A stretch of 64,000 nt of DNA from Nocardia amikacinitolerans NBRC 108937 (GCF_001612615.1 NZ_BDAU01000032.1:1-64000); one strand, 5' to 3'. Shown: positions 16,274 to 25,652, numbered from the stretch's first letter. The notes: a model not told the origin generated them from the sequence alone. Numbers and translations: made by a program.

Positions 16274-17605
16274 TCAGCGGTCCCGCACCGCGTCGGGCGC
16301 GCGCACCGGGAGCAACACCGCCAACCCCGCGGCGAGGACGACGGCCAGTCCGATCATCCCGGCGCGGTCGGCGTCGAAAATCCAGACGAACAGGCCGAAA
16401 AGCGAGGGGGCGAGGAAGGATACGGCCCGGCCGGTCGTGGTGTAGAGGCCGAACAGCTGTCCTTCCCGCCCCGGCGGGGCCAACCTGACGAGGAACGACC
16501 GCGCCGAGGCTTGCGCTGGTCCGACGAAGATGGTCAGCAGCAGACCGAATATCCAGAACATGAGCGGCCCCGACACCACGAGCAGCGCGAGTCCGCAGAC
16601 CAGCATGGCGGCCAGCGAAGTCACGATCACCGCTTTCGGCCCCACCCGGTCGTCGAACCGGCCCGCGACGATCGCCCCCAGCGCCGCGACGACGTTCGCC
16701 GCGACGCCGAACAGCAGCACATCGGAATCGTCGATCCCGTAGACCCGCACCGCGAGCACCGCGCCGAAGGTGAAGACGCCCGCGAGCCCGTCGCGAAAGA
16801 CCGCGCTGGCCAACAGGAACCAGACGGTGCGCCGGTCGACTTCCCACAGCTCGCGCAGATCCCGCCACAGCACCCGGTAGGAGCCGAAGAACCCCGCGCT
16901 CGCCGCGTCGGGATCGGCGCTGGTTCGCGGCAGCTCCGGGACCGCGAACAGCACGGGCAGCGCGAACGTGGCGAACCAGATCGCGGCGAGGACGGTCACC
17001 AGTCGGATGTTGAGCCCGTCGTCGGTCGGGATGTCGAACAGTCCCCGGTTGTCGCCCTCGCCCGCGATGAAGCCGACGTAGCAGATGAGCAGCAGGAAGA
17101 TGCCGCCGAAATAGCCCATCGCCCAGCCGAAACCGGAGACGCGGCCGACCGTCTCCGGCGTCGAGACCTGGCGCAGCATGGCGTTGTAGGGCACGTTGGC
17201 CAGTTCGAAGGCGGCGGAGCCGAAGGCGAGCAGCGTCAGACCGAGCCACAGATCGCGGTAGTCGTCGTGCACGAAGAACATCCCGGCCATGGCAAGGACG
17301 GTCAGTGCGGTCAGAACACCAAGGGAGCGTTTGCGTTTCGCGGCCGCGTCGAACCACTGGCCGCTGATCGGCGCGGTCAGCGCGACCACGAGACCGGCGA
17401 TCCCGAGCGCCCAGCCGAGCCAGGCGCTCGCCGAGATCCCGCCGGGCAGATCGTCGCCGACCTTGTCGGTGAGATACACCGAGAACACGAACGTGAGGAT
17501 CACGGCGTGGAACGCCGAGGAACCCCAATCCCACAACCCCCATGCCACGATCTGCCCGCGGCCTGCGGCCTCCCCGATCGTGTCGCGCGCGTCCACCTCG
17601 GTCAT
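16274..17605 (-). CDS. MFS transporter, UMF1/Atg22-like
   Basis: A 443-residue protein with about 12 spans. The N-terminal WGLWDWGSSAFHAVILTFVFSVYL is typical of the UMF1 (Atg22-like) branch of the MFS, as is the FELANVPYNAML segment near 140. Members include vacuolar amino-acid exporters in yeast; bacterial substrates are mostly unknown. The start at 17605 matches the family. The gene diverges from padR, with 113 bp between them that contain the CTATGCA palindrome, so PadR could control it. Confidence 0.82.
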   Translation of the reverse strand: MTEVDARDTIGEAAGRGQIVAWGLWDWGSSAFHAVILTFVFSVYLTDKVGDDLPGGISASAWLGWALGIAGLVVALTAPISGQWFDAAAKRKRSLGVLTALTVLAMAGMFFVHDDYRDLWLGLTLLAFGSAAFELANVPYNAMLRQVSTPETVGRVSGFGWAMGYFGGIFLLLICYVGFIAGEGDNRGLFDIPTDDGLNIRLVTVLAAIWFATFALPVLFAVPELPRTSADPDAASAGFFGSYRVLWRDLRELWEVDRRTVWFLLASAVFRDGLAGVFTFGAVLAVRVYGIDDSDVLLFGVAANVVAALGAIVAGRFDDRVGPKAVIVTSLAAMLVCGLALLVVSGPLMFWIFGLLLTIFVGPAQASARSFLVRLAPPGREGQLFGLYTTTGRAVSFLAPSLFGLFVWIFDADRAGMIGLAVVLAAGLAVLLPVRAPDAVRDR

Positions 17606-17670
17606 GGGCGCAGCGTAACCCGTGCGGACGCACGACGTCCGCCAAAGAAACGAGGGCGACGACCGAAGGG

Positions 17671-17690
17671 CTATGCACCCAGTTGCATAG
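17671..17690. promoter_or_regulatory. PadR-type operator candidate
   Basis: CTATGCA-N6-TGCATAG is a perfect 7 bp inverted repeat. It lies 29 bp before the padR start and 66 bp before the divergent MFS start. GTACCGA then repeats directly at 17690 and 17700. PadR proteins usually bind short AT-containing palindromes in their own promoters, so autoregulation is likely. Confidence 0.65.
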
Positions 17691-17718
17691 TACCGACTGT
17701 ACCGAGTACCGTGGCGAC

Positions 17719-18297
17719 ATGGCCCTCGAGCACGCACTACTGGTATCGCTGACCGAGCGCGCCGGTTCGGGCTACGAGCTGGCGCGCCGGTTCGACAAGT
17801 CCATCGGCTACTTCTGGAGCGCGACGCACCAGCAGATCTACCGCGTGCTCAAGCGCATGGAGGAATCCGGCTGGCTGGACAGTGAATCGGTGACCCAGGA
17901 GGGCAAGCCGGACAAGAAGGTCTACTCGGTGAACGAGGCGGGCCGCGCCGAGCTGGCCCGCTGGATCGCCGAGCCCTCCGATACCGACCTCCCCCGCGGC
18001 GAACTCGGCGTCAAGATCCGCGGCGCGGCCTACGGCGACCTGGACGCGCTGTGTGCGGAGGTGGCAAGGCACCGCGACCAGCACGCCCAGCGGCTCGAGG
18101 TCTACCGGCTGATCGAGAAGAAGGACTTCGCCGCGCCGGATCAGCTCTCCGGCACGGCACTGCACCAGTACCTGGTCCTGCGCGGCGGCATCCGCGTCGA
18201 GGTCGGGTTCATCGAATGGTGCGACGAAGTACTGCAAGCACTGCGTCCGGGCGCGTCAGCCCCGCACCTGGATCCGATGGAGAAAGGCCAGGCATGA
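17719..18297 (+). CDS. PadR-family transcriptional regulator
   Basis: A 192-residue PadR protein. The winged helix is at the N-terminus: MALEHALLVSLTERAGSGYE, then SATHQQIYRVLKRMEESGWL and the wing KVYSVNEAGRAELARW. A C-terminal helical dimerisation domain covers residues 85-180. Its stop overlaps the dienoyl-CoA reductase start (ATGA), so it is co-translated with the gene it probably regulates. A perfect palindrome sits just upstream. Confidence 0.88.
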   Translation: MALEHALLVSLTERAGSGYELARRFDKSIGYFWSATHQQIYRVLKRMEESGWLDSESVTQEGKPDKKVYSVNEAGRAELARWIAEPSDTDLPRGELGVKIRGAAYGDLDALCAEVARHRDQHAQRLEVYRLIEKKDFAAPDQLSGTALHQYLVLRGGIRVEVGFIEWCDEVLQALRPGASAPHLDPMEKGQA

Positions 18298-20324
18298 GTT
18301 CCTTCCCCCACCTTTTCGAGCCGCTCGATCTCGGCTTCACCACCCTGCGCAACCGCGTGGTCATGGGGTCGATGCACACCGGCCTGGAGGACCGAGCCTG
18401 GGACACCAACAAGCTGGCCGCCTACTTCGCCGAGCGGGCCCGCGGCGGTGTCGGGCTGATCATCACCGGCGGTTACGCGCCCAACCGCACCGGCTGGCTG
18501 TTGCCCTTCGGCGCCAAGCTGACCAACAAGACCGAGGCCTACCGCCACCGCGCGATCACCAAGGCGGTGCACGCCGAGGGCGGCAAGATCGCCATCCAGA
18601 TCCTGCACGCGGGCCGCTACTCCTACATGCCCGGCAGCGTCTCGGCGTCCTCGATCAAGGCCCCCATCAACCCTTTCCGGCCACGCGCCCTCTCCGCGCG
18701 CGGCATCGAGCAGACCATCGCGGACTACGCGCGCTGCGCGAAGCTCGCCCAGTTCGCCGGGTACGACGGCTGCGAGATCATGGGCGGTGAAGGCTATTTC
18801 ATCAACCAGTTCCTCGCGCCGCGCACCAACAAGCGCACCGACAAGTGGGGCGGCACGGCCGAGAATCGGCGCAGGCTCCCGCTGGAGATCGTGCGCCGGG
18901 TCCGCGCCGCGGTGGGGCCGGACTTCATCATCGTGTTCCGGCTGTCGATGGCCGAACTGGTGGAGAAGGGTCAGACCTTCGACGAGATCGTCACGCTCGC
19001 CAAGGAATTGGAGCGCGCTGGCGTCACCATCATCAACACCGACATCGGCTGGCACGAGGCGCGGGTGCCCACCATCGTCACCTCGGTGCCGCGGGCGGCG
19101 TTCGTCGAGTTCACCGCGAAGATCACCAAGCAGGTGAACATTCCGGTCTGCGCGTCGAACCGCATCAACATGCCCGAGATCGCCGAGGAGATCCTGACTC
19201 GCGGTGACGCGCAACTGGTTTCGCTGGCCCGCCCGTTCCTCACCGATCCGGAATGGGTGAACAAGGCCGCGCAGGACCGCGTCGACGAGATCAACACCTG
19301 CATCGCATGCAACCAGGCCTGCCTGGACCACGCGTTCCAGCACAAGACGGTGTCCTGCCTGCTGAACCCGCGCGCCGGACACGAGACCGAGCTGAAGCTG
19401 CTGCCGACGCGGCGCAGCAAGCGCATCGCCGTGGTCGGCGCGGGACCGGCCGGGCTCTCCGCCGCGGTGAATCTCGCCGAACGCGGCCACCGCGTCGACC
19501 TTTTCGAGGCCGACGACAAGATCGGCGGCCAGTTCGACATCGCCCGGCGGATTCCCGGCAAGGAGGAGTTCGATGAATCGATCCGGTACTACCGCAGGAT
19601 GATCGAGGTGCGCGGCGTTCACCTGCACCTGAACAAGCGGGTCACCGCCGACGAGCTCGTCGCGGGCCGCTACGACGAGGTGGTGCTCGCCACCGGCGTG
19701 CGGCCGCGAATTCCCAGCATTCCCGGCATCGACCACCCGATGGTGCTCTCCTACGCCGAACTGGTGCGCGAGGAGAAGCCGGTGGGCAAGCGCGTCGCCG
19801 TGATCGGCGCGGGCGGCATCGGTTACGACGTCAGCGAATTCCTCACCGTCGAGGGGCACCCCGCGCTCAAGCTGGACGAGTGGAAAGAGGAGTGGGGCGT
19901 CGACGCGGACGACGAGCAGGCGCCCGGCCAGCTCACCACGCCCAAGCCCTCCCCCGCTGCCCGCGATGTCGTTCTGCTGCAACGCAAGTCGTCGTCGTTC
20001 GGCAAGGACCTCGGCAAGACCTCCGGCTGGGTGCACCGCGCCGCGCTGAAGGCCAAGGGCGTCGAGCAGATCGGCGGCGTGAACTACGAACGCATCGACG
20101 ACAACGGGCTGCACATCAGCTTCGGGGAGAAACGCGAACGCCCGCAACTGATTCCGGTGGACAACGTGGTGATCTGCGCGGGTCAGGAGTCGGTGCGCGA
20201 GCTGGTCGAGCCGCTGCGCGCCGCGGGAATCACCCCGCACCTGATCGGCGGCGCCGAACTCGCCGCCGAACTCGACGCCAAGCGCGCGATCGATCAGGGC
20301 ACCCGCCTGGCGGCCCGCCTCTGA
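18294..20324 (+). CDS. fadH: 2,4-dienoyl-CoA reductase (NADPH), FadH-like
   Basis: A 676-residue flavo-iron-sulfur enzyme. Residues 1-330 form an old-yellow-enzyme TIM barrel binding FMN. The 4Fe-4S cysteines are in CIACNQACL and VSCLLNP (about 337-365). An FAD/NADPH domain begins with the GAGPAGLSA motif near 382, and a second GAGGIG loop lies near 505. This is the bacterial FadH layout, which reduces 2,4-dienoyl-CoA during oxidation of unsaturated fatty acids. Related enzymes act on other enones, so the substrate is a family-based call. It is translationally coupled to padR. Confidence 0.85.
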   Translation: MSSFPHLFEPLDLGFTTLRNRVVMGSMHTGLEDRAWDTNKLAAYFAERARGGVGLIITGGYAPNRTGWLLPFGAKLTNKTEAYRHRAITKAVHAEGGKIAIQILHAGRYSYMPGSVSASSIKAPINPFRPRALSARGIEQTIADYARCAKLAQFAGYDGCEIMGGEGYFINQFLAPRTNKRTDKWGGTAENRRRLPLEIVRRVRAAVGPDFIIVFRLSMAELVEKGQTFDEIVTLAKELERAGVTIINTDIGWHEARVPTIVTSVPRAAFVEFTAKITKQVNIPVCASNRINMPEIAEEILTRGDAQLVSLARPFLTDPEWVNKAAQDRVDEINTCIACNQACLDHAFQHKTVSCLLNPRAGHETELKLLPTRRSKRIAVVGAGPAGLSAAVNLAERGHRVDLFEADDKIGGQFDIARRIPGKEEFDESIRYYRRMIEVRGVHLHLNKRVTADELVAGRYDEVVLATGVRPRIPSIPGIDHPMVLSYAELVREEKPVGKRVAVIGAGGIGYDVSEFLTVEGHPALKLDEWKEEWGVDADDEQAPGQLTTPKPSPAARDVVLLQRKSSSFGKDLGKTSGWVHRAALKAKGVEQIGGVNYERIDDNGLHISFGEKRERPQLIPVDNVVICAGQESVRELVEPLRAAGITPHLIGGAELAAELDAKRAIDQGTRLAARL

Positions 20325-20346
20325 GTGGCTCGCTAGCATCGCTCAG

Positions 20347-21150
20347 GTGAGCCTGCCCTCCCCCACCTCCGAGAACCGCGCCGTCGTCACCGGAGCCTCC
20401 TCCGGCATCGGCACCGCGTTGGCCGCCGAACTGGCCGGACGCGGTCATTCGCTGATCCTGGTCGCCCGCCGCGGCGACCTGCTGAACGAGCTCGCGCAGC
20501 GGCTCACCCTGGCGCACGGCATCACCGCCGAGGTGCGCGCGGTCGACCTGTCCGATCGCGCGCAACGCGGTCCGCTGGTCGAGGAGTTGTCGGCGCGCAA
20601 CATCTCGATCCTGTGCAACAACGCGGGCATCGCGACGTTCGGCCCGGTCGCGCAGCTGGACCTGGAGTACGAGCGCGCCCAGATGGAGCTCAACGCCGTC
20701 GCCGTGCACGATCTGACCCTGGCGGTGCTGCCCGGCATGATCGCGCGCGGCGCCGGTGGCATCCTGATCAGCGGGTCGGCCGCGGGCAACATGCCGATCC
20801 CGAACAACGCCACCTACGCGGCGAGCAAGGCGTTCGCCAACACCTTCTGCGAATCGCTGCGCGGTGAGCTGAAGGATTCGGGCGTACACGTCACCCTGCT
20901 GGCGCCCGGCCCGGTGCGCACCGAACTGCCCGACCCGGCCGAGGCGTCGATCGTCGACCGCATGGTGCCCGACTTCATGTGGGTGTCCTCGGAGTACACC
21001 GCGAAGGTCTCCATCGACGCGCTCGCCCGCAACAAGATGCGCGTCGTCCCCGGCCTGATCAGCAAGGGCATGAGCGTCGCGGGCCAGTACGGCCCGCGCG
21101 CCCTCACCGCGCCGATCGCGGGTGCCTTCTATCGCAAGCTCGGCGGCTGA
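20347..21150 (+). CDS. cmrA: Mycolate reductase CmrA
   Basis: A 267-residue short-chain dehydrogenase. The NADP loop is TGASSGIG at 15-22, the NNAG motif is at 91-94, and the catalytic Tyr157 and Lys161 are in YAASK. Long stretches match my memory of CmrA (Rv2509): NAVAVHDLTLAVLPGMI, GGILISGSAAGN and KMRVVPGL. CmrA reduces the 3-oxo intermediate made by Pks13 to give mature mycolic acid. Rv2510c and orn follow in M. tuberculosis, and here the same two follow after an insertion. The GTG start at 20347 lies 22 bp behind fadH. Confidence 0.88.
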   Translation: MSLPSPTSENRAVVTGASSGIGTALAAELAGRGHSLILVARRGDLLNELAQRLTLAHGITAEVRAVDLSDRAQRGPLVEELSARNISILCNNAGIATFGPVAQLDLEYERAQMELNAVAVHDLTLAVLPGMIARGAGGILISGSAAGNMPIPNNATYAASKAFANTFCESLRGELKDSGVHVTLLAPGPVRTELPDPAEASIVDRMVPDFMWVSSEYTAKVSIDALARNKMRVVPGLISKGMSVAGQYGPRALTAPIAGAFYRKLGG

Positions 21151-21381
21151 TCAGCCCTTCGCTTCCGCGATGAACTTGATCAGTTCACCGACCGTGGAGA
21201 AGGCCTCGATCCCCGCGCTCGGCAGCTCGATGTCGTACTCGTTCTCGATCGCCTGGATGGCCAGCTCCTGGCGGTAGGCGCTGCTGTCCATGTCGAGGAT
21301 GTTGGTGGCGGGCTTGATGCCGTCCGCGTCGGCCAGGTTTGCCTTCAGCAGCGCGATGACGCGCTCTTCGATGGTCGCCAT
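21151..21381 (-). CDS. Free-standing acyl carrier protein with unusual DSS motif
   Basis: A 76-residue acyl carrier protein starting MATIEERVIALLKANL. The phosphopantetheine site reads MDSSAY with Ser33 instead of the usual DSL. The C-terminal half (AIENEYDIELPSAGIEAFSTVGELIKFIAE) follows the ACP pattern well. ATG at 21381 is taken as start; ATG at 21390 is possible. It is divergent from a decarboxylase gene and distinct from the ACP domain built into the FAS. It could carry an amino acid or acyl group for a small pathway, or be a remnant. Convergent with cmrA. Confidence 0.8.
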   Translation of the reverse strand: MATIEERVIALLKANLADADGIKPATNILDMDSSAYRQELAIQAIENEYDIELPSAGIEAFSTVGELIKFIAEAKG

Positions 21382-21646
21382 GTTGATCATGTTGTCATAG
21401 CGATCACGCATCGACCGGTGGAACCGCGAGGTGTTTCCAAGCCACCCTGTTCCGCGAGCCGTCGTCCCGTTCAAACCGGTGTGAGCTGGGATAATGCCGC
21501 GCCCAGGTGGGTGTCAGTGGGGCGTCAGTAACGGAGGGGCGGCCGTCAAAGAGGTGTAAGGGACGCGTTCGGGGCGGTCTGGGAGGCGTAGTCCTGGCAT
21601 CGACCCCGCAGTTCGGAGAAAGCGGGGACGCACCCAGGAGAACACT

Positions 21647-22990
21647 GTGACGCTGCTCGAAATCTTCCCGTCGCTGCGGTCGGGGATGCCCTCGCGGCTC
21701 GATCCGGCGGTGTGGCCACGGGACACGCACTACGACAGCGAAGGCCGGATCACGGTCGGCGGTGTGGCCTTGGCCGACATCGCCGACGAGTACGGGACGG
21801 CCACCTACGTGTTGGACGAACAGGAGGTCCGGTCGCGATGCCGCGCCTACCGGCGGGCGTTTCCCCAGGCGGAGATCATCTACGCGGGCAAGGCGCTGAT
21901 GATCCGCGCGGTCGCCGAGTGGGTCTCCCAGGAGGGGCTCTCGGTGGACGTGTGCTCGGCGGGTGAACTCGCCATCGCCCTGTCGGCCGGTGTGGACCCG
22001 GAGCGAATCATCTTGCACGGCAACGGCAAATCCTGCGACGAATTGCGCACCGCGGTGCGCTGCGGTGTCGGCCGGATCGTGGTCGACTCGCTCACCGAGA
22101 TCACGCTGCTCTCCGCCCTGGCCACCACGCGGCAACGGGTGCTGGTGCGACTCTCGCCCGGCATCGACGTGCACGGCCATCCTGCGGTCAAGACCGGCGT
22201 CGTCGATCAGAAGTTCGGCTTCCCGCTCGGCAGCGACCTGGCCGCCGAGGCGGTCGAGCGCATTCTGCGCAGGACGAACCTGGAGCTGGTCGGCTTCCAC
22301 TGCCATCTCGGCTCGCAGATCCACAACCCCGACCACTACGGCGAGGCGGTCCGCAGGATGATCGGCGAAATGGCGCGGGTCCGGCAGGACCACGGGCACA
22401 TCCTCACCGAACTCGACCTTGGCGGCGGGCACGCGGTCGCGTACCGCGGCGGCGACGCCGAGATGAACCTGACCGAGCTGTCCGAGATCCTCGAGGACGC
22501 CCTCGACGCGGGCTGCGCCCGGCACCACTTCCCGCGGCCGCGCATCGCGGTGGAGCCGGGCCGCGCGATCGTGGCGCGCGCGGGCGTGACGCTGTACCGG
22601 GTGCTCTCGGTGAAGCACATCGAGGGCGGGCACACCTACGTCACCGTCGACGGCGGCATGAGCGACAACCCACGGGTCGCGCTGTATGGCGCGCGCTACG
22701 AAGTGGTGCTCGCCAACCGCCACCCGTGCGGGCCGCACATGACCGCCACCATCGCGGGCCGCCACTGCGAGGCGGGCGACGTCCTCGCCGTCGACGTCCG
22801 GCTGCCCGCCGACCTGCGCCCCGGCGAGATCATCGCGGTCCCGTGCACCGGCGCCTACCACTACAGCCTGGCCAGCACCTACAACAGCGTCGGCCGCCCG
22901 CCGATCGTGGCGGTCCGCGACGGCCGCGCCAGAACCCTGGTCCGCCGCGAGACGATCGACGATCTCATGGCGCGCGAAGTGGGAGTCTGA
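21647..22990 (+). CDS. Diaminopimelate decarboxylase-like PLP enzyme
   Basis: A 447-residue fold-type III decarboxylase. PLP Lys82 is in YAGKALM, and the substrate/PLP motifs are FHCHLGSQI near 220, VEPGRAIVA near 305, DGGMSDNP near 340, HCEAGDVL near 375 and GAYHYSLASTYN near 404. These match LysA closely, so lysine formation from meso-diaminopimelate is the default call. However, it lies apart from the usual thr/lys genes and beside a free ACP, so it may be a paralogue acting on another diamino acid. The GTG start at 21647 has AGGAG six bases upstream. Confidence 0.78.
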   Translation: MTLLEIFPSLRSGMPSRLDPAVWPRDTHYDSEGRITVGGVALADIADEYGTATYVLDEQEVRSRCRAYRRAFPQAEIIYAGKALMIRAVAEWVSQEGLSVDVCSAGELAIALSAGVDPERIILHGNGKSCDELRTAVRCGVGRIVVDSLTEITLLSALATTRQRVLVRLSPGIDVHGHPAVKTGVVDQKFGFPLGSDLAAEAVERILRRTNLELVGFHCHLGSQIHNPDHYGEAVRRMIGEMARVRQDHGHILTELDLGGGHAVAYRGGDAEMNLTELSEILEDALDAGCARHHFPRPRIAVEPGRAIVARAGVTLYRVLSVKHIEGGHTYVTVDGGMSDNPRVALYGARYEVVLANRHPCGPHMTATIAGRHCEAGDVLAVDVRLPADLRPGEIIAVPCTGAYHYSLASTYNSVGRPPIVAVRDGRARTLVRRETIDDLMAREVGV

Positions 22991-23040
22991 GGGCGGCCGC
23001 GGCGACCTCGGATGGGTATTCGACGAACGCCGCGACCGGG

Positions 23041-23144
23041 CGACGAGCGACGAGCGACGAGCGACGAGCGACGAGCGACGAGCGACGAGCGACGAGCGAC
23101 GAGCGACGAGCGACGAGCGACGAGCGACGAGCGACGAGCGACGA
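23041..23144. repeat. Heptanucleotide tandem repeat
   Basis: Nearly 15 uninterrupted copies of CGACGAG fill 104 bp in the gap between the decarboxylase stop (22990) and the ABM-protein start (23248). The copies look identical, a sign of recent slippage. All frames are open because seven is not a multiple of three; they read as DERRATS repeats and are not genes. Copy-number change would alter the leader or spacing of the downstream gene. Confidence 0.9.
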
Positions 23145-23247
23145 ATACTAACCGCGCTGCGGCGCACAGTGAAGGTTTTGCGATCATGCCGACACCGGGC
23201 GCGAAAACCCTTGACGCACAGCATCGTTGCGGGGCAAGACTGAGGGC

Positions 23248-23880
23248 ATGAGCGACAGCGAGGTCACCTACATCGACGTGTTCGAACTGCCCGAATCCGC
23301 GATCGACGGGCTCGTCGACAACTGGCGGGCCCGCGCCGAGCAGCTGCGACAGTCCCCCGGATTCCGCGACGGACGTCTGCACCGAACCGTGCGACCGGAC
23401 ACACGCTTCCCACTGATCACCCTCGCGCGCTGGGGGAGCCCAGAACTCCTCGAAGCCGCGCGCTCCACCGCCGACTGGCGCACGGCCGACGACCGAATCC
23501 CGACCGAAGCACGAGCCGGCGCGGCCGCCTACCGGACAGTCCTCGACTACGGACCGGCCGCCGAACGCGACCTCGACGGCCCCGGCGTCACCTTCGTCAA
23601 CGTCTTCGAGATCGCACCCGAAACAGTCACGGAGTTCACCGAGGGCTGGGGCGAACGCGCCCGAATGATGCGGGCCGCACCGGGTTTTCGCGCGGTACGT
23701 CTCCACCGCGCGCTGTCCGAGCAGGCTCGCTTCCAACTCGTGAACGTCGCCCAGTGGGACAGCCTGGAGGCATGGCAGGCGGCGGCCGGAAGCTCAGCGA
23801 TGCGCACCGCGACCGACACCGCCCGCATACACGCGACGCCCAACACGGGCATCTACCGCGTCGCCGTCGAATTCGCCTGA
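23248..23880 (+). CDS. Tandem ABM-domain protein (antibiotic biosynthesis monooxygenase-like)
   Basis: A 210-residue protein with two copies of a roughly 95-residue ferredoxin-like alpha/beta module. Copy 1 (about 7-95) carries FELPESAIDGLVDNWRARAE and PGFRDGRLHR. Copy 2 (about 110-205) carries FEIAPETVTEFTEGWGERAR and PGFRAVRLHRAL. The pattern FxV-W-x5-PGF-LHR is that of ABM domains, found in cofactor-free monooxygenases of quinone biosynthesis and in heme-degrading proteins. A function cannot be fixed. ATG at 23248 follows GAGGG. It lies behind the heptamer repeat on the same strand as the decarboxylase. Confidence 0.72.
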   Translation: MSDSEVTYIDVFELPESAIDGLVDNWRARAEQLRQSPGFRDGRLHRTVRPDTRFPLITLARWGSPELLEAARSTADWRTADDRIPTEARAGAAAYRTVLDYGPAAERDLDGPGVTFVNVFEIAPETVTEFTEGWGERARMMRAAPGFRAVRLHRALSEQARFQLVNVAQWDSLEAWQAAAGSSAMRTATDTARIHATPNTGIYRVAVEFA

Positions 23881-23987
23881 GTACGAGCCCGTCGCGTCGA
23901 TATTCGTCGAGGAGACTGCGCTGACCGTCCCAGCGGACCCAGCACGGTGCGAAGATGCTGCCCCACATCGTTTCTCGCCGCGACCGC

Positions 23988-25652
23988 TCAGCGGCGGCGG
24001 CGCGTACCGAACAGGGTGCGGCTGATCTCGCGGCCCGCCGCGGATGCCGCCGAGCGGAGGAAGCTCTTCACCGCCGGGTTCTTCATGATGCGTTCGGCGG
24101 CGGATTCTTCCTCTTGGCGCGAGGAGCGGCCGGGTACCGGGGCGACTTCCGGTTGTTCCGGTTCTGCCGCGGCGAGTTTCGCGGTGAGCATCTCATAGGC
24201 GGACTCGCGGTCGATGGTCTGGCCGTACTTGGTGGCGAGCGCGCTGGAGAGCGCTTGGGACTTGATGGCGTCCTCGCCGATGGTGTCCATCAGCGAACGC
24301 GGCGGCTGAATCCTGGTCCACGCCACGGGCGTCGGCGCACCGGTTTCGGAGAGAACGGTCACCACAGCCTCGCCGGTGCCGAGCGAGGTCAGCGCCTTCT
24401 CCAGGTCGTAGATCGAGGTCTTCGGGTAGGTGCGGACCGTCTTGGACAGCGCTTTCTGATCGTCGGGGGTGAACGCCCGCAGCGCGTGCTGGACGCGCGC
24501 GCCGAGCTGTGAGAGCACCTGGTTCGGGATGTCGGTTGGCAGCTGCGTGCAGAAGAACACGCCGACACCCTTCGAGCGGATCAGTTTGACCGTCTGCTCG
24601 ACCTGGTCCATGAACGCCTTAGAGGCGTTGTCGAACAGCAGGTGCGCCTCGTCGAAGATGAACACCAGCTTGGGCTCCTCGACATCGCCGACCTCGGGCA
24701 GCGTCTGGAACAGATCGGCGAGCACCCACATCAGGAAGGTGGAGAACATCACCGGTCGCGCCGCCTGCGCGCCGAGTTCGAAGAGCGTGATCACACCCTG
24801 ACCGTCCGAGACCCGGACCAGGTCCGCCGGATCGAGCTCGGGTTCGCCGAAGAACGTGTCGCCGCCGTCGGCCTCCAGGTTGACCAGCGCGCGCAGGATC
24901 ACGCCCGCGGTCTGCGCCGAGACACCACCGATGCCCTTCAGGTCCGCCTTGCCTCCGGGGCTGGTCAGGTGGGTGATGACCGCGCGGAGGTCTTTGAGAT
25001 CGAGCAGCGCGAGGCCCTGCTGGTCGGCCCAGTGGAAGATCAGCCCGAGGGTCGATTCCTGCGTTTCGTTGAGTTCCAGGACCTTGCTGAGCAGCACCGG
25101 GCCGAACGAGGTGATGGTGGCTCGGATCGGCACACCGATCCCGCCGGTGCCCAGCGACACGAACTCCGTCGGGAAGCCGCTTGGCGCCCAGTCCGGCGCG
25201 CCGGTGTCCCGCGCCCTGGCGCTGATCTTGTCGTCGGCCTCGCCAGGACGGCTCAGCCCGGACAGATCGCCCTTGATGTCGGCGAGTACCACCGGGACGC
25301 CCGCCCGCGAGAGTTGTTCGGCGATGCCTTGCAGCGTCTTGGTCTTTCCGGTGCCGGTGGCGCCCGCGACCAAGCCGTGCCGGTTCATCGTGCGCATCGG
25401 AATCCGTACCCGCGCGGTGGGATCCACGGCGCCGTCCACGACCACGGTGCCCAGTTCCAGCGCCGCGCCGTCGAAGGCGTAGCCCGCGGCGATCTCCTGT
25501 GCGGCGGAGCTCACGTCGGCGGCCCCCGCTGGTCGATGCTCGGCCAACTCGCGCTCGGCGGCTTCGGCGGCGGCCGCCGCTTCCGCCGCGACTCGCGCCG
25601 CTTCGTCGGCGGCCTTGCGCGCCGCGGCCGCCTTCTCCTCGGGAGTGGTCAT
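23988..25652 (-). CDS. HerA-like bipolar helicase/ATPase (DUF853, Rv2510c family)
   Basis: A 554-residue P-loop ATPase. An Ala/Glu-rich coiled-coil-like stretch covers residues 1-45. Walker A is GATGTGKTKT near 97, followed by LADIKGDLSGLS. Walker B is LVFIFDEAHLLFDNA near 329, and a downstream FFCTQLPTDIP and RVQHALRAFTPDDQKAL are typical of DUF853 proteins. A Pro/Glu linker and a basic tail (GTRRRR) end the protein. The family is related to the DNA-translocating HerA/FtsK ATPases; its cellular role is unclear. ATG at 25652 has GGAGGA six bases upstream. Divergent from orn, as in M. tuberculosis. Confidence 0.85.
   Translation of the reverse strand: MTTPEEKAAAARKAADEAARVAAEAAAAAEAAERELAEHRPAGAADVSSAAQEIAAGYAFDGAALELGTVVVDGAVDPTARVRIPMRTMNRHGLVAGATGTGKTKTLQGIAEQLSRAGVPVVLADIKGDLSGLSRPGEADDKISARARDTGAPDWAPSGFPTEFVSLGTGGIGVPIRATITSFGPVLLSKVLELNETQESTLGLIFHWADQQGLALLDLKDLRAVITHLTSPGGKADLKGIGGVSAQTAGVILRALVNLEADGGDTFFGEPELDPADLVRVSDGQGVITLFELGAQAARPVMFSTFLMWVLADLFQTLPEVGDVEEPKLVFIFDEAHLLFDNASKAFMDQVEQTVKLIRSKGVGVFFCTQLPTDIPNQVLSQLGARVQHALRAFTPDDQKALSKTVRTYPKTSIYDLEKALTSLGTGEAVVTVLSETGAPTPVAWTRIQPPRSLMDTIGEDAIKSQALSSALATKYGQTIDRESAYEMLTAKLAAAEPEQPEVAPVPGRSSRQEEESAAERIMKNPAVKSFLRSAASAAGREISRTLFGTRRRR

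Noticed and set aside
23012..23251. DERRATS-repeat proteins over the heptamer array
   Set aside because: Every frame of a 7 bp repeat gives the same repeat; no start, leader or conservation supports coding.
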